From NCBI GenBank assembly GCA_030432295.1, contig JAUIHI010000015.1:1-64000 (forward strand): a stretch of 64,000 nucleotides of DNA. Direction: 5' to 3'. Positions within the stretch are counted from its first letter, which is position 1. Each line of letters starts with the position of its first letter. This DNA comes from Anaerolineae bacterium (GTDB taxonomy: Bacteria > Chloroflexota > Anaerolineae > Caldilineales > Caldilineaceae). Below are positions 8,043 to 16,993 of this stretch, one piece after another. Below the pieces are notes generated by a model. It was not told where the DNA came from. It was given only the letters and a program-made list of their open reading frames with translations, and made no database searches. The position numbers and the translations under genes were made by a program.

Positions 8043-8864
8043 TTAGACTCCGCTGAAAGCCGAGAATCCTCCATCCACCGGCACGACGATACCGGTGACA
8101 AAGCGGGCCGAGTCGCTGGCTAGCCAGACCGCCGCGCCGATCAGCTCCTCCGGTTCGCCAAAGCGGCCCATGGGGGTGTGGTCCACAATCGTCTTGCCGC
8201 GGGGGCTGGGCGTGCCGTCGTCGTTGAGCAGGAAGCCCCGATTCTGGTCGCCGATGAAGAAGCCGGGCGCAATCGCGTTGACCCGCAGCCCTTCGCCGTA
8301 CTTCTGGGCAAAGTCCACAGCCAGCCAGCGGGTGAAGATGTCGATGGCCGATTTGGCCGCGCTGTAGCCCAGCACACGGGTCAGGGCACGCTGGGAGGCC
8401 ATGGAAGAAATGTTGATAATCGAGCCAGCTTTCTGCTCCATCATCACTTCCCCAAAGACCTGTGTGGGTAGTACACTTCCGTTAAAATTGAGGGCCATCA
8501 CCTGATTGACCGCGGATTCGGGCATATTGAAAAAAGTCACATCGCCCACAATTGTCGAGCCGGGGATATTGCCCCCTGCGCCGTTGACCAGAATATCGAC
8601 CCGGCCCCACTTGTCCAGCAGCGTCTGGCGGGCTGTGTGCAACTGTTCCATATTGAGCACATCTGCGGGCAGACCGATGGCCGTGCCGCCCGCGGCTACA
8701 ATCTCCGCGGCCACACCGTCGGCCACATCACCCCGGCGGCCCAGAATGCCCACATTGGCACCGGCTGCGGCCAGGCCCCGGGCAATCGCCCCGCCCAGCA
8801 CGCCCGTGCCGCCAGTGACGACCGCGACTTTGCCTTCCAACGAAAAAAGAGATTGAAGATTCAC
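8043..8864 (-). CDS. SDR oxidoreductase, probable D-mannonate oxidoreductase (UxuB/YjmF type)
   Basis: This 273-residue classical SDR has TGGTGVLGGAIARGLAAAG (cofactor site), NGAGGN, catalytic Ser in INISSMAS and YSAAKSA. A long C-terminal insert (GDQNRGFLLNDDGTPSPRGK) resembles SDR-type mannonate/fructuronate oxidoreductases, which reduce D-fructuronate to D-mannonate. Proximity to uxaC supports this role. Start GTG at 8864 has AGGAG 6 nt upstream. The SDR superfamily call is certain, the substrate less so. No uxuA homologue is visible nearby. Confidence 0.82.
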   Translation of the reverse strand: MNLQSLFSLEGKVAVVTGGTGVLGGAIARGLAAAGANVGILGRRGDVADGVAAEIVAAGGTAIGLPADVLNMEQLHTARQTLLDKWGRVDILVNGAGGNIPGSTIVGDVTFFNMPESAVNQVMALNFNGSVLPTQVFGEVMMEQKAGSIINISSMASQRALTRVLGYSAAKSAIDIFTRWLAVDFAQKYGEGLRVNAIAPGFFIGDQNRGFLLNDDGTPSPRGKTIVDHTPMGRFGEPEELIGAAVWLASDSARFVTGIVVPVDGGFSAFSGV

Positions 8865-8910
8865 AAAATGCTCCTATGGGATGATGTAGTGATGAACAGA
8901 TCAATTTTTC

Positions 8911-9333
8911 TTATGTAGTCGGCGGATGCCATCCAGCAAGAATCCATTGGCGTCGCGCAGGCAGAATGTATTCGTTGTTCAGCCGCAATGCTGCAACAGT
9001 TGCTCGTCCGGTAGCGGATATCCCGACTATCTCCGCGCCATCGGCACTCCACTGGAAATGTTCCTGCCAAATTTGGCTCCGGGGATTGAATAGCGGGACT
9101 TCACTTCCACTCAGTGGATCGACGGCGTGGGTTTGCGCGCCTTTGAAACTGTTGCACCAGGCGCACGAAAGCCAGAGATTTGACTCATCCGACGCTCCGC
9201 CACGCGCCAAAGGGATTATATGTTCGATATGCATCTGTCCGCCGCTGATATGTTGGGCCGTCAAGCAATAACCGCAGCGGTTTTGAGCATCGGCAATCAC
9301 TTTCTGGCGCAACTGGCGCGAAATGTAGGCCAT
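8911..9333 (-). CDS. HNH endonuclease domain protein
   Basis: The 140-residue protein has an HNH core: CGYC (residues 20-23), HIEHIIPLARGG, then NLWLSCAWCNSFKG. The two CxxC pairs bind the structural zinc and HIEHIIP contributes the catalytic His. Such stand-alone HNH proteins cut DNA in many contexts, including restriction and phage defence; this one has no recognisable partner. It starts 9 nt after the stop of the small gene 9343-9750, suggesting co-transcription. Confidence 0.85.
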   Translation of the reverse strand: MAYISRQLRQKVIADAQNRCGYCLTAQHISGGQMHIEHIIPLARGGASDESNLWLSCAWCNSFKGAQTHAVDPLSGSEVPLFNPRSQIWQEHFQWSADGAEIVGISATGRATVAALRLNNEYILPARRQWILAGWHPPTT

Positions 9334-9342
9334 GGGAGCGCA

Positions 9343-9750
9343 TTAATTCTCAGCGAGTAATGGGCGTCCGCTGCGCAGGCTCAAGAGAGCAAAGGCACGC
9401 GCTTTGCGCAATGTCGTGCTTCCGTATTCACGGCGCAGGTCATCTATCGCCCTCTCCTCCTCCCGATTCAGCACCCGCTGGTGTTGAAGTAGAGTCAAGT
9501 CGTGCAGTCGCTCTTGCTTTTCGCTGGGCATCTCGCTGCGCGCGATCGTCCAAAGTGCCTGATCGTCCAGCCAGGTCATACGGGCCAAATCAGTCTGCAA
9601 TTCGGGGGGCGCGTCCGCCACTGTGGGCAGGGCAGATTCCAGGACATCCGCCAGCATCTTTTCCAATGGGATTTGCAGCACACTGGCGGCAAGTTTGGCC
9701 CGGCTCATCACTGAGTCTGACAACGAAAGTGTGATGGTTTGGATGGACAT
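9343..9750 (-). CDS. Hypothetical protein upstream of the HNH gene
   Basis: A 135-residue soluble protein of unknown function. Residues 1-35 (IQTITLSLSDSVMSRAKLAA) look like a short beta-strand plus helix, as in ribbon-helix-helix antitoxins. The rest is helical and charged, with RVLNREEERAIDDLRREYG. ATG at 9750 was chosen because GAGGAG precedes it. It is divergent from uxaC and is followed 9 nt later by the HNH gene. A toxin-antitoxin-like pairing is conceivable but not supported further. Confidence 0.55.
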   Translation of the reverse strand: MSIQTITLSLSDSVMSRAKLAASVLQIPLEKMLADVLESALPTVADAPPELQTDLARMTWLDDQALWTIARSEMPSEKQERLHDLTLLQHQRVLNREEERAIDDLRREYGSTTLRKARAFALLSLRSGRPLLAEN

Positions 9751-9799
9751 AACTACACTCCTCAAATTCGTCTCGTCTGTCAGGTACTGTTCTTCAGTA

Positions 9800-9827
9800 T
9801 TGCGACGAAGCGTAGAACGCGTATAAT
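9800..9827 (+). promoter_or_regulatory. Probable promoter of uxaC
   Basis: TTGCGA (9800-9805) and TATAAT (9822-9827) are separated by 16 nt and lie about 67 nt upstream of the uxaC start. The -10 box is a perfect consensus. Confidence 0.6.
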
Positions 9828-9894
9828 AAGATTGTACTATCCCAGGCGAAAATGTCAATCTTCGTCAATCTCACGCCCCATGAAAGGAACCGCC

Positions 9895-11346
9895 GTGACC
9901 CACACCACCTCCCACGCACCCGACCGGCAGGACCGCTACTTCAGCGCAGAGCCGGGTCAGCGGGCCATCGCCCGTCAACTCTTCCAGCAGGTGGGCGGTC
10001 TGCCCCTCATCTGTCCCCACGGCCACGTGGACCCCAAACTCTTCGCCGATCCCGACTACCGCTTTGGATCGCCCACAGAGATGTTTCTGATCCCGGACCA
10101 CTACATCTTTCGGATGCTCTATTCCCAGGGAATCTCGATGGAATCGGTCGCCATTCCCCTTCGACAGGCTCAGGACACTGCCCGGCGGGACGGCGGCCCG
10201 GTGGAGACGGATCACCGCAAGGCGTGGCAGATTTTCGCCGAGAACTTCTATCTGTTCCGAGCCACGCCCACGGGGATGTGGCTGGTGGATGAACTGCACG
10301 ATCTTTTTGGCATCACCGAAAAGCTGAATGGCAAAAGTGGACAAGCCATCTACGACGCCATCGACGCTGCATTGCGCACGCCCGAATTCAGCCCCCGGCG
10401 AATGTTCGAGCGTTTCAATGTGGAAGCCCTGACCACCACCGACCCGGCCACCGCCACCCTGGCCGACCACAAGACCATCCAGGAATCCGACTGGTCCGGG
10501 CGCATTCTGCCCACCTTCCGCCCGGATGCGGTGGTGAACATCGATATGGACGGCTGGCGCCAGGAGATCGACCGCTTGGGCCAAGTCTCCGGCGTGGATG
10601 TGCGGGACTATCCCTCCTACATTCAGGCGTTGGAGCAGCGCCGGGCCTTTTTCGTAGAGATGGGCGCGACTGCCACGGATCACGCGGCGCTGACCGCCCA
10701 CACGGAGATTCTGAGCAGCCGGGATGCCGAGGCGATCTTCCAGCGGGCGCTGGCAGCCAAGACGACAGGCGATGACGCCCGCCGCTTCACCGGACATATG
10801 CTGGTGGAGATGGCCCGGATGTCTTCGGAGGATGGGCTGGTGATGCAGTTGCACATCGGCTCCTACCGTAACCACAACCCGTCTATCTACCAGCAGTTTG
10901 GCCGGGATATGGGCGCGGACATCCCCATCGCCGCGGAGTTCACCCGCAATCTCAAGCCGCTGCTGGATCGCTTTGGCAACGCATCAAATCTGACTCTCAT
11001 CCTTTTCAATCTGGACGAGACGACCTACGGACGGGAGCTGGCTCCCCTGGCCGGTCACTACCCGGCCCTGCGTCTGGGGCCGCCCTGGTGGTACTTCGAC
11101 AGCATCAACGGGATTCGCCACTTCTTCGATGCAGTGGTGGAGACCGCGGGGATTTACAACACAGTCGGCTTCAACGACGACACCCGGGCCTTCCCCTCCA
11201 TCCCCACCCGCCACGAACTGTGGCGGCGGGTCGCCTGCGATTGGGTGGCCGGGCTGGTCGTTCAGGGCATTGTGGACGAGGAAGACGCCTCCGAAATGGC
11301 CCACGATCTGGCCTACGGGCTGGCGAAGAAGGCGTATCGATTGTAA
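9895..11346 (+). CDS. uxaC: Glucuronate/galacturonate isomerase (uronate isomerase)
   Basis: UxaC converts D-glucuronate to D-fructuronate (and galacturonate to tagaturonate) in an amidohydrolase-fold barrel. The family signature LICPHGHVDPKLFADPDYRF carries the HxH metal ligands near the N-terminus. GSYRNHNPSIYQQFG and NGIRHFFDA are further conserved segments. GTG at 9895 (AAAGGA 6 nt upstream) gives 483 residues. ATG at 9880 is in frame but lacks a Shine-Dalgarno. It is the only uxa/uxu hydrolytic gene here, but the SDR at 8043-8864 would catalyse the next step. Confidence 0.95.
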   Translation: MTHTTSHAPDRQDRYFSAEPGQRAIARQLFQQVGGLPLICPHGHVDPKLFADPDYRFGSPTEMFLIPDHYIFRMLYSQGISMESVAIPLRQAQDTARRDGGPVETDHRKAWQIFAENFYLFRATPTGMWLVDELHDLFGITEKLNGKSGQAIYDAIDAALRTPEFSPRRMFERFNVEALTTTDPATATLADHKTIQESDWSGRILPTFRPDAVVNIDMDGWRQEIDRLGQVSGVDVRDYPSYIQALEQRRAFFVEMGATATDHAALTAHTEILSSRDAEAIFQRALAAKTTGDDARRFTGHMLVEMARMSSEDGLVMQLHIGSYRNHNPSIYQQFGRDMGADIPIAAEFTRNLKPLLDRFGNASNLTLILFNLDETTYGRELAPLAGHYPALRLGPPWWYFDSINGIRHFFDAVVETAGIYNTVGFNDDTRAFPSIPTRHELWRRVACDWVAGLVVQGIVDEEDASEMAHDLAYGLAKKAYRL

Positions 11347-11421
11347 AGAACGACGGCAGACCGCGGACGGAGGACGAACCAGTGGTGAATTGGTTCGTCC
11401 TCCGTCCGTCGTCTTTCGACC
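11345..11421. repeat. Long palindrome between uxaC and a convergent gene, family CCGTCCGTC
   Basis: GACGGAGGACGAACCA at 11370-11385 is repeated inverted after an 8-nt loop, giving a long hairpin in the 79-bp convergent gap. It could terminate transcription from both sides, although no strong T-run follows. Similar CCGCCGTCTGC words occur inside ileS at 18419-18455. Confidence 0.75.
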
Positions 11422-11425
11422 AAAA

Positions 11426-12184
11426 TTACAGCCAGCCTCGCAGCGCCGCCGCATCGGCCAGGAACTGGGCCGGGTCGTCGTCGCGCACAAATTCGATAAG
11501 CGCGTAACGTTCCCCGCCCAGTGCGTCGATGCGGGCCAGATATTCTTTCCATTGAATCGCATACTCGTCCAGGGGCAGGCGGATCGTCTGCCCCTCTTCG
11601 ATCCGCCAGGAAAAGGTGTGGATGTGGCTGATCCAGGATGCAAGAGTGTCGATACCGGCCCGGTTTTCCTCGACGGTTGAGCCTTTGGGCGGCTGCCAGA
11701 GAGTGCGGAGCGTGGACCTGTCCACTGCTTCCAGCAGACGGCGGGCCGATTCCGCGCTGTCTGTCAGTGTGTTGCCGTGGAATTCGTAGGCGATGCCGAT
11801 CCCTTCCGTCGCGGCCAGATCGACGATGCGTTGGCTGTCCGCTATTACTGCATTCCAATAGGCTGTATCCGCTTCTGCCGACCCCACTTTGCCAGCCCAG
11901 ACGCGGATGGTCGGCGTCCCCAGCGCGACGGCGCTCACCAAAACGTCTGGGAAGGGCACATCTGCCCGATGGCCGACCCGATAGTAGGAGCCGTAGGTGG
12001 GCATAGCCAGGCCCGCGTCTGCCGTCATCTGCGCGATCCCCTGGGCTTTTGCCACATCCCCGTGGGGCGCGTGGACATCCCCGCCCCATTCGATGGCGTC
12101 CAATCCGGCCTGCACGACCAGATCGACGATCTGTCGGGGGGATAGCTTGCGAAAAGTAATCGAGACCAGTCCGGGGTGAATCAT
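11426..12184 (-). CDS. Sugar phosphate isomerase/epimerase-like TIM-barrel protein
   Basis: The 252-residue protein has the xylose-isomerase-like (AP endonuclease 2) barrel: LVSITFRKLSPRQIVDLVVQ at the start, then DAIEWGGDVHAP, IAYEFHGNT (metal-ligand Glu), HIHTFSW and YALIEFVRDD (second Glu). Family members isomerise or epimerise keto sugars and inositol derivatives with a divalent metal; the substrate here is unknown. ATG at 12184 has AGGAGG 5 nt upstream, directly next to the repeat at 12195-12247. It is the last gene of a four-gene minus-strand run. Confidence 0.82.
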   Translation of the reverse strand: MIHPGLVSITFRKLSPRQIVDLVVQAGLDAIEWGGDVHAPHGDVAKAQGIAQMTADAGLAMPTYGSYYRVGHRADVPFPDVLVSAVALGTPTIRVWAGKVGSAEADTAYWNAVIADSQRIVDLAATEGIGIAYEFHGNTLTDSAESARRLLEAVDRSTLRTLWQPPKGSTVEENRAGIDTLASWISHIHTFSWRIEEGQTIRLPLDEYAIQWKEYLARIDALGGERYALIEFVRDDDPAQFLADAAALRGWL

Positions 12185-12194
12185 TCGTTCCTCC

Positions 12195-12247
12195 TGTAAC
12201 ACAAGCTGTCAGCTTGCGCTGATTGCGGGCTAACAGCCCGCATTACA
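12195..12247. repeat. 53-bp palindromic repeat, family TGTAACGCAAGC (copy 1)
   Basis: Two hairpins lie inside one larger inverted repeat: outer arms TGTAAC and ATTACA, inner arms around AAGCTGTCAGCTT and GGGCTAACAGCCC. It fills the gap between the M20 gene and the isomerase gene. The M20 stop codon (12243-12245) lies within it. Other copies: 14956-15008 and 29532-29586. Confidence 0.9.
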
Positions 12248-13388
12248 ATAACGCACTGGCAATGGCCGCGTAGCCCTGGGCCGCGGCCAGCAATTCGTGG
12301 AGTTGCAGCTTTTCGTTGATGACGTGGGCGTCCCGCTCTGCGCCGGGGCCGAAGCCGAGGGTGGGAATCCCCGCCACGCCCGCGCTGTAGGCGGCGTTTG
12401 TGCAGAAGCGATAGGCTCCTGTTTCCGCTTCGATGCCGCTGTTGTGCAGGGCGCTCAGCGCACTCTGCACGAACGGATCCTCCTCGGCCAACTCCCAGGC
12501 CGGGAAGAACTTCTCCTGCACAAATTTGTAGTCCGTGTGACTGCTGTATTCGCCCACCCCAATTGTGGCGTTTAGACGGATGTCGACCAGTTCGCTGCGT
12601 CCGCTGATGACCGAAAGCACATCCTCCGCGCTTTCGCCCGGAAGCAGGCGGCGGTCGTAGGTGGCCCGACAGATGCTGGGGATGACCGAATGGCCGGGGT
12701 AGGGGTCGGAAATAATATCAGTCAGGGCGAGGATGGCCGGCCCCATCAGCGGATGGCTGGGCAGTTGGAGCGACTCCACCGCGGCGATGACACGCAGCAT
12801 ATCCAGCACTGCGTTGCGGCCCAGATGGGGCGCGGAAGAGTGGGAGGGCTGCCCGATTGTTTCCAGATGGATTTCGGCCCGGCCTCGCCCGCCGCGCGCC
12901 AGTTGCAGTTCAGTGGCCTCGCCGATGACGACAAAATCCGCGCCGGTCTGTTCGATGACCTTCGCCAGAGCTACCCCTTCCAGCACCTCTTCCAGCACCG
13001 ACGCGCTGACCACCGCCCGCCCGGCCAGACGGCTTCTGTCCAGCCCGGCGATGCCGTGGACCATCGCGGCCAGCGCCCCTTTCATATCCGCGCTGCCCCG
13101 CCCGTGGAGCGCGCCGTCGGCCACCGCGCCACTGTGGGGGTCCCGCTCCCAGGGCACGCCAGGCGAGACGCCGACGGTATCCGTGTGCGCGTCGTAGAGA
13201 ATCGTCGGTCCGGGCGCGGCACCCTCCACAACGCCGATGACATTGCCGCACTCGTCGCTCCACACCCGGTCGAAGCCAAGCGCTCGCATCTCCTCCTCCA
13301 CCCGCCGGGCCACCCCGCCCTCCTGCCCGCTCAGGCTGGGAATGCGCACCAGGTCTTGGGTGAAGGCGATCAGTTTTTCGTTGTTCAC
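12243..13388 (-). CDS. M20 family metallopeptidase (ArgE/DapE/YgeY-like)
   Basis: A 381-residue di-zinc M20 hydrolase. It has LYDAHTDTVGV (first zinc ligands), GRGSADMKGALAAM, VLEEVLEGVA (catalytic Glu region), IGEATEL, and a dimerisation domain with GRGRAEIHLETIGQPSHSSAPHLG split over residues 190-215. The latter most resembles YgeY-type hydrolases, but substrate class (peptide, N-acyl amino acid, carbamoyl) is not determined. GTG at 13388 has AGGAGG 4 nt upstream. It lies between the ceramidase-like and isomerase genes in the same direction. The last two codons and the stop adjoin the TGTAACGC repeat. Confidence 0.88.
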   Translation of the reverse strand: MNNEKLIAFTQDLVRIPSLSGQEGGVARRVEEEMRALGFDRVWSDECGNVIGVVEGAAPGPTILYDAHTDTVGVSPGVPWERDPHSGAVADGALHGRGSADMKGALAAMVHGIAGLDRSRLAGRAVVSASVLEEVLEGVALAKVIEQTGADFVVIGEATELQLARGGRGRAEIHLETIGQPSHSSAPHLGRNAVLDMLRVIAAVESLQLPSHPLMGPAILALTDIISDPYPGHSVIPSICRATYDRRLLPGESAEDVLSVISGRSELVDIRLNATIGVGEYSSHTDYKFVQEKFFPAWELAEEDPFVQSALSALHNSGIEAETGAYRFCTNAAYSAGVAGIPTLGFGPGAERDAHVINEKLQLHELLAAAQGYAAIASALL

Positions 13389-13404
13389 AATTCCTCCTGT
13401 CAAA

Positions 13405-13498
13405 AAAAGCACACGGATTGGCACGGATGGGATAGATTCACACGGATTCCCTCTGCGCAATCTGCGTTTATCTGCGAAAATCTGCGTCCCATTTTTTG
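13405..13498. repeat. Word array, family AATCTGCG / CACGGATT
   Basis: Iterated words CACACGGATT, AATCTGCGTTTATCTGCG and AATCTGCGTCC fill the gap between the ceramidase-like stop (13500) and the M20 start. It is less symmetrical than the other arrays. Related words occur at 16994-17057. Confidence 0.65.
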
Positions 13499-13499
13499 T

Positions 13500-14939
13500 T
13501 TAGCGCAGCGTCTGAATCCGCTCGGCGATAGCGTCGATCAGCCCTTCCAGGCAGCCGGGAGCCAGAATCGACGGCTCCTCCTGATAGAGTCCCAGCCCGT
13601 AGCGATCTTTGGGTAGCAGATAGGCCACGTGCATATCCCCGGAGAGGGGCGAGACGAAAATTGTCTCGTCCGGGAAGCGGCGGCGCAATTCGGTTTGGAG
13701 CAGGCTGTAGGGTTCGCCACCACAGGTGATCCACAGGGCGTCGCCCAGGCGGTAGACCGCACAGTGAACCGGGACCAGCCCACCCGCGGGAATGTGGCGT
13801 AGACGCCCCAACCAGCGCCGGGCGCGCTCGGCCCTGGCTCTGGCATCCCTGGCCTCCGTCTCCTGGCCGGCATCGATGGCCTCCTGCCAGCGGGTTTCCC
13901 ATTCCTCCAAATCCGCGCTGAGGGTGTCGGGATTGGGCCTGGCTTTGGCTGGCAGAGGCACGGCCAATGCGCCGCCGCTGAACCGGCTGCTTTCGGCAAC
14001 GCGAGGGTCGTCCTGGGGAACGAAAGCCCACGCGCCCAGTGTGGCCCCAGAGACAACCGGCCCACTGTAGGCGAAATCCGCGGTGGGCGGTCCCAGGCTG
14101 GAGAGGGCGGAGAGTGCGGCGTAGGCCACTTCCCGTCCGTTGCGGTCGGCTACTGCCGTGTCGCCCACAAAGCCATTCGTCGGCCCCAACTCTCCACACG
14201 CGCCCAGCAGAAAGAAGCAGGCCGCGCCGGTGGCTTCTTCCACCGTTTCCCGCAGGCTGCCCACATAATCCGGGCTGATCAGTTGATTGTCCCAGGCCAG
14301 TGTCGTCGGGTGGCAGGCGTAGTTGACGAGGGTTGCCAGCACTTTTCCGTCGGCATCCGCCACCCGTCCAACCAGCAGTGTATCGTCGGCGGGGGTGGAC
14401 TGATTGTAGCCGCAGACAAAAATCCCGGCGTCGTCGTCCCAACAGTCCCGGTTGGCGGCCATCCCGCAACGCCCGGTTGCGTAGGAAATCACCGCGTCCT
14501 GCGCGTTCTCCACTGCCTCCCGGCTGATGCGGGCGACGGCTGTGTTCAGGTCGGTCAGATAGCCGGGGATGAGATCGCCGCCGGGCAGGGGAACCCGATC
14601 CGGTGTCATCATTCCCGCAGAGTGGGTGTGGGAGAAGGTGACGACGACATTCTCTACGGGGATTCCGCTGGCGTCAGCGGCTGCCTGTACCAGTCCGTCC
14701 AGTTCGTTTTTGCCCAGCCCCACCAGATCGATGAGCAGACGGAGTAGCCCCGGCCCGCTGCCGTCAAGCGGGAGAAGGGCAATGGCATCGGCGAAGAGGG
14801 GGCGATGGACGCCCGCGGCCCGGTCGTGGCTGGCCGCGCCCCACATTCGGTGATAGATGCCTATGGGCTGGGTGATGTCGGCACGGGCCGCGCCAAAGCG
14901 CAGGCGGGAGGTGGGTGTTTTGCGGGTAGTTGTGGTCAT
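13500..14939 (-). CDS. Neutral/alkaline non-lysosomal ceramidase-like hydrolase
   Basis: The 479-residue protein resembles the N-terminal catalytic domain of neutral ceramidase: FGAARADITQPIG at the start, TFSHTHSAGMMTP (zinc His residues), VNYACHPTTLAWDN, and LGACGELGPTN. Neutral ceramidases release sphingosine from ceramide. Bacterial proteins of this short form, without the C-terminal domain or a signal peptide, often have unknown amide substrates. ATG at 14939 follows AAAGGA at about 11 nt. It is second in the four-gene run after the VOC gene, separated by a TGTAACGC repeat. A signal peptide is not seen. Confidence 0.8.
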   Translation of the reverse strand: MTTTTRKTPTSRLRFGAARADITQPIGIYHRMWGAASHDRAAGVHRPLFADAIALLPLDGSGPGLLRLLIDLVGLGKNELDGLVQAAADASGIPVENVVVTFSHTHSAGMMTPDRVPLPGGDLIPGYLTDLNTAVARISREAVENAQDAVISYATGRCGMAANRDCWDDDAGIFVCGYNQSTPADDTLLVGRVADADGKVLATLVNYACHPTTLAWDNQLISPDYVGSLRETVEEATGAACFFLLGACGELGPTNGFVGDTAVADRNGREVAYAALSALSSLGPPTADFAYSGPVVSGATLGAWAFVPQDDPRVAESSRFSGGALAVPLPAKARPNPDTLSADLEEWETRWQEAIDAGQETEARDARARAERARRWLGRLRHIPAGGLVPVHCAVYRLGDALWITCGGEPYSLLQTELRRRFPDETIFVSPLSGDMHVAYLLPKDRYGLGLYQEEPSILAPGCLEGLIDAIAERIQTLR

Positions 14940-14955
14940 TTTTCACTGTTCCTTT

Positions 14956-15008
14956 TGTAACGCAAGCTGTTAGCTTGCGCTGGATGCGGGCTAACAGCCC
15001 GCGTTACA
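14956..15008. repeat. 53-bp palindromic repeat, family TGTAACGCAAGC (copy 2)
   Basis: Same length and layout as copy 1 at 12195-12247, with only a handful of differences. The stop codon of the VOC gene (15004-15006) lies at the same position within the repeat as the M20 stop in copy 1. The Shine-Dalgarno of the next gene follows at once. Confidence 0.92.
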
Positions 15009-15852
15009 ATAGCAGATCGCGCATCCGTTCGTTGCCCGGCGCGGCGGGATAGAATTCAAATTCCCAGTAGTGGTCCTCCGGGTCGAAGCCGTAGAAGAAT
15101 TCCAACTGCCCGGCCACGTCCTCCACATCCAGCGTCTGCAAGCGGAAGGCAGGGATGGCCTGCAAATGGGCACGCCAGGCGGGCAGGTCGTCGGTGATCA
15201 GACCGATTGTCACCAGTTTGTCCGGCGCATAGGGATGCAGCCCCACACCCGCTTCCACCGGGCCGATAAAACTCGTGCCGCCCGCGGCGTAGACCTTCGC
15301 CCAGCCCTGATCCACGACCATTTCCAGCCCCAACTGATCGGCCAGAAAGTGCTGTGCGGCGGCCATCTCTTTGTAGTAGAGCCAGAGGACAGTAGCCGAT
15401 AGGGGCAGGTTGTCGGGTGTGGTGGTGATCAGCGGATCGATTTTCGCCAGTTGGGGAAGCAGCCGCTCATTTTCCGGGTGGGGATTGAAGCGCTCGAATT
15501 CGAGAAAGTAGCCCGCCGGGTCCAGGGCGACAAATCCCTCGTGGGCTTTCGTTCTGTCCGATTTCAGCGGGTGGCGGATGGGTACGTTCTGGCTTTGCAG
15601 ATGGGCGTACCAGCCCTCGACTTCTTCCGTGACAAAGGCCAGAGTCACGGCTTTGGGTTCGTCGGGACTGTGCAAGCTGTGGGCGATGTCCATCAGCGTC
15701 AGGAAGGATGTGGGCGATGTACGAATCGTGCGGGCGATGCCGAAATCCGCCACCAGTTCCAGGCCGAGGGTTTCGGTGTAGAAGCGGGTGGCTGCGTCTA
15801 GGTTCGCATAGTAGAAAAATGGATTGGCTGCCAGTAGAGAGTGGAGAGACAT
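15004..15852 (-). CDS. VOC family protein with two glyoxalase-like modules
   Basis: A 282-residue vicinal-oxygen-chelate protein built of two similar halves. FFYYANLDAATRFYTETLGLELVADFG starts the first (split after residue 11 here), and YYKEMAAAQHFLADQLGLE starts the second. Members bind a metal and act as dioxygenases, glyoxalases or binding proteins; nothing here fixes the reaction. It opens a four-gene minus-strand run with ceramidase-like, M20 and isomerase genes. GGAG lies 8 nt before the ATG. Confidence 0.82.
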   Translation of the reverse strand: MSLHSLLAANPFFYYANLDAATRFYTETLGLELVADFGIARTIRTSPTSFLTLMDIAHSLHSPDEPKAVTLAFVTEEVEGWYAHLQSQNVPIRHPLKSDRTKAHEGFVALDPAGYFLEFERFNPHPENERLLPQLAKIDPLITTTPDNLPLSATVLWLYYKEMAAAQHFLADQLGLEMVVDQGWAKVYAAGGTSFIGPVEAGVGLHPYAPDKLVTIGLITDDLPAWRAHLQAIPAFRLQTLDVEDVAGQLEFFYGFDPEDHYWEFEFYPAAPGNERMRDLLL

Positions 15853-16021
15853 TCGTTCGCTCCGTGAGTGGATAAAAATCTTCTGTTGAAAAGTAATGCA
15901 GAGTTACAGCAATGTCAATTCCCCAAAATGTATACTTAGATTGTGGAACACAGGCTGTTCCCAATTCTGGCTCGACCAGCCAGGGTTCTTTTGTGAATGC
16001 ATTATTCGTTGGAGACAGAGA

Positions 16022-16963
16022 ATGTCAAATCAGAAAAAGTGGGACGTGACCCAAATGCCCGATCAGACGGGACGGGTGGCGATTGTGACCGGCGCCAACA
16101 GCGGCATCGGCTTCGAGACAGCCAAAGCGCTGGCCCAGAAGGGGGCGACCGTTGTGATGGCCTGCCGCAATCAGGCCAAAGGCGAGGCTGCCGCGGAGGC
16201 CATCCGCAAGGAAGAGCCGCGGGGCAGCGTCCAGGTGATGGCCCTGGACCTCTCCAGTCTGGACTCTGTGCGCGACTTTGCCGGGAAATACTCCAATAAA
16301 TTCGAGCGGTTGGACCTGCTCGTCAACAACGCGGGGGTGATGGCCCTGCCCAAGCGTCTCGAAACTGTCGATGGCTTCGAGATGCAGTTCGGCACAAACC
16401 ACCTGGGCCACTTTGCCCTGACCGGTCTTCTGTTCGATCTGCTGGCCAAGACGTCGGGTAGTCGGATCGTCAATGTGAGTAGCGGTGCGCATCGGCCCGG
16501 GCGCATGGCCTGGGACGATCTCCAGTCCCAGCGCTCTTACAGCCCTTTCGTGGCCTACAGCCAGAGTAAATTGGCGAATCTGCTCTTTACCAATGAATTG
16601 CAGCGGCGGGTGGACAAAGCAGGGCAAAAGGTAATGGTCACGGCGGCCCATCCGGGCTGGACTGCCACCAATTTGCAGGCCCATTGGGGCATTGCCGAAT
16701 TGTTCAACCCACTCTTTGGGCAAAAGCCGCCGATGGGTGCGTTGCCTACACTCTTTGCAGCCACTGGGCTGGAAGCCATTCCCGCTGGCTATTATGGCCC
16801 GGATGGGTTTATGGAGATGCGGGGCTATCCCAAGCCGGTAGGCACAAGCAGCACGGCCCAGGATCAGGCTGCGGCTGCGCGGCTGTGGGATGTCTCCGAA
16901 GCGCTGACCGGTGTGGCTTTCCTGTCCGAGACTGCACCACAGGCCGAGCCGACAAGCGCGTAG
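16022..16963 (+). CDS. Short-chain dehydrogenase/reductase (retinol-dehydrogenase-like)
   Basis: The 313-residue protein has TGANSGIGFETAKALAQKGA (NAD(P) site), VNNAGVMALP, VNVSSGAH (Ser) and YSQSKLANL (Tyr/Lys). Length and the QFGTNHLGHFALTGLL segment match the RDH11-14/protochlorophyllide-reductase-like SDR branch, which usually prefers NADPH. The substrate is unknown. ATG at 16022 has GGAG about 8 nt upstream; a longer in-frame start is not supported. It stands alone on the plus strand. Confidence 0.85.
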   Translation: MSNQKKWDVTQMPDQTGRVAIVTGANSGIGFETAKALAQKGATVVMACRNQAKGEAAAEAIRKEEPRGSVQVMALDLSSLDSVRDFAGKYSNKFERLDLLVNNAGVMALPKRLETVDGFEMQFGTNHLGHFALTGLLFDLLAKTSGSRIVNVSSGAHRPGRMAWDDLQSQRSYSPFVAYSQSKLANLLFTNELQRRVDKAGQKVMVTAAHPGWTATNLQAHWGIAELFNPLFGQKPPMGALPTLFAATGLEAIPAGYYGPDGFMEMRGYPKPVGTSSTAQDQAAAARLWDVSEALTGVAFLSETAPQAEPTSA

Positions 16964-16993
16964 TGGATAGGTAAGGTGCATTCAAGTAAATAA

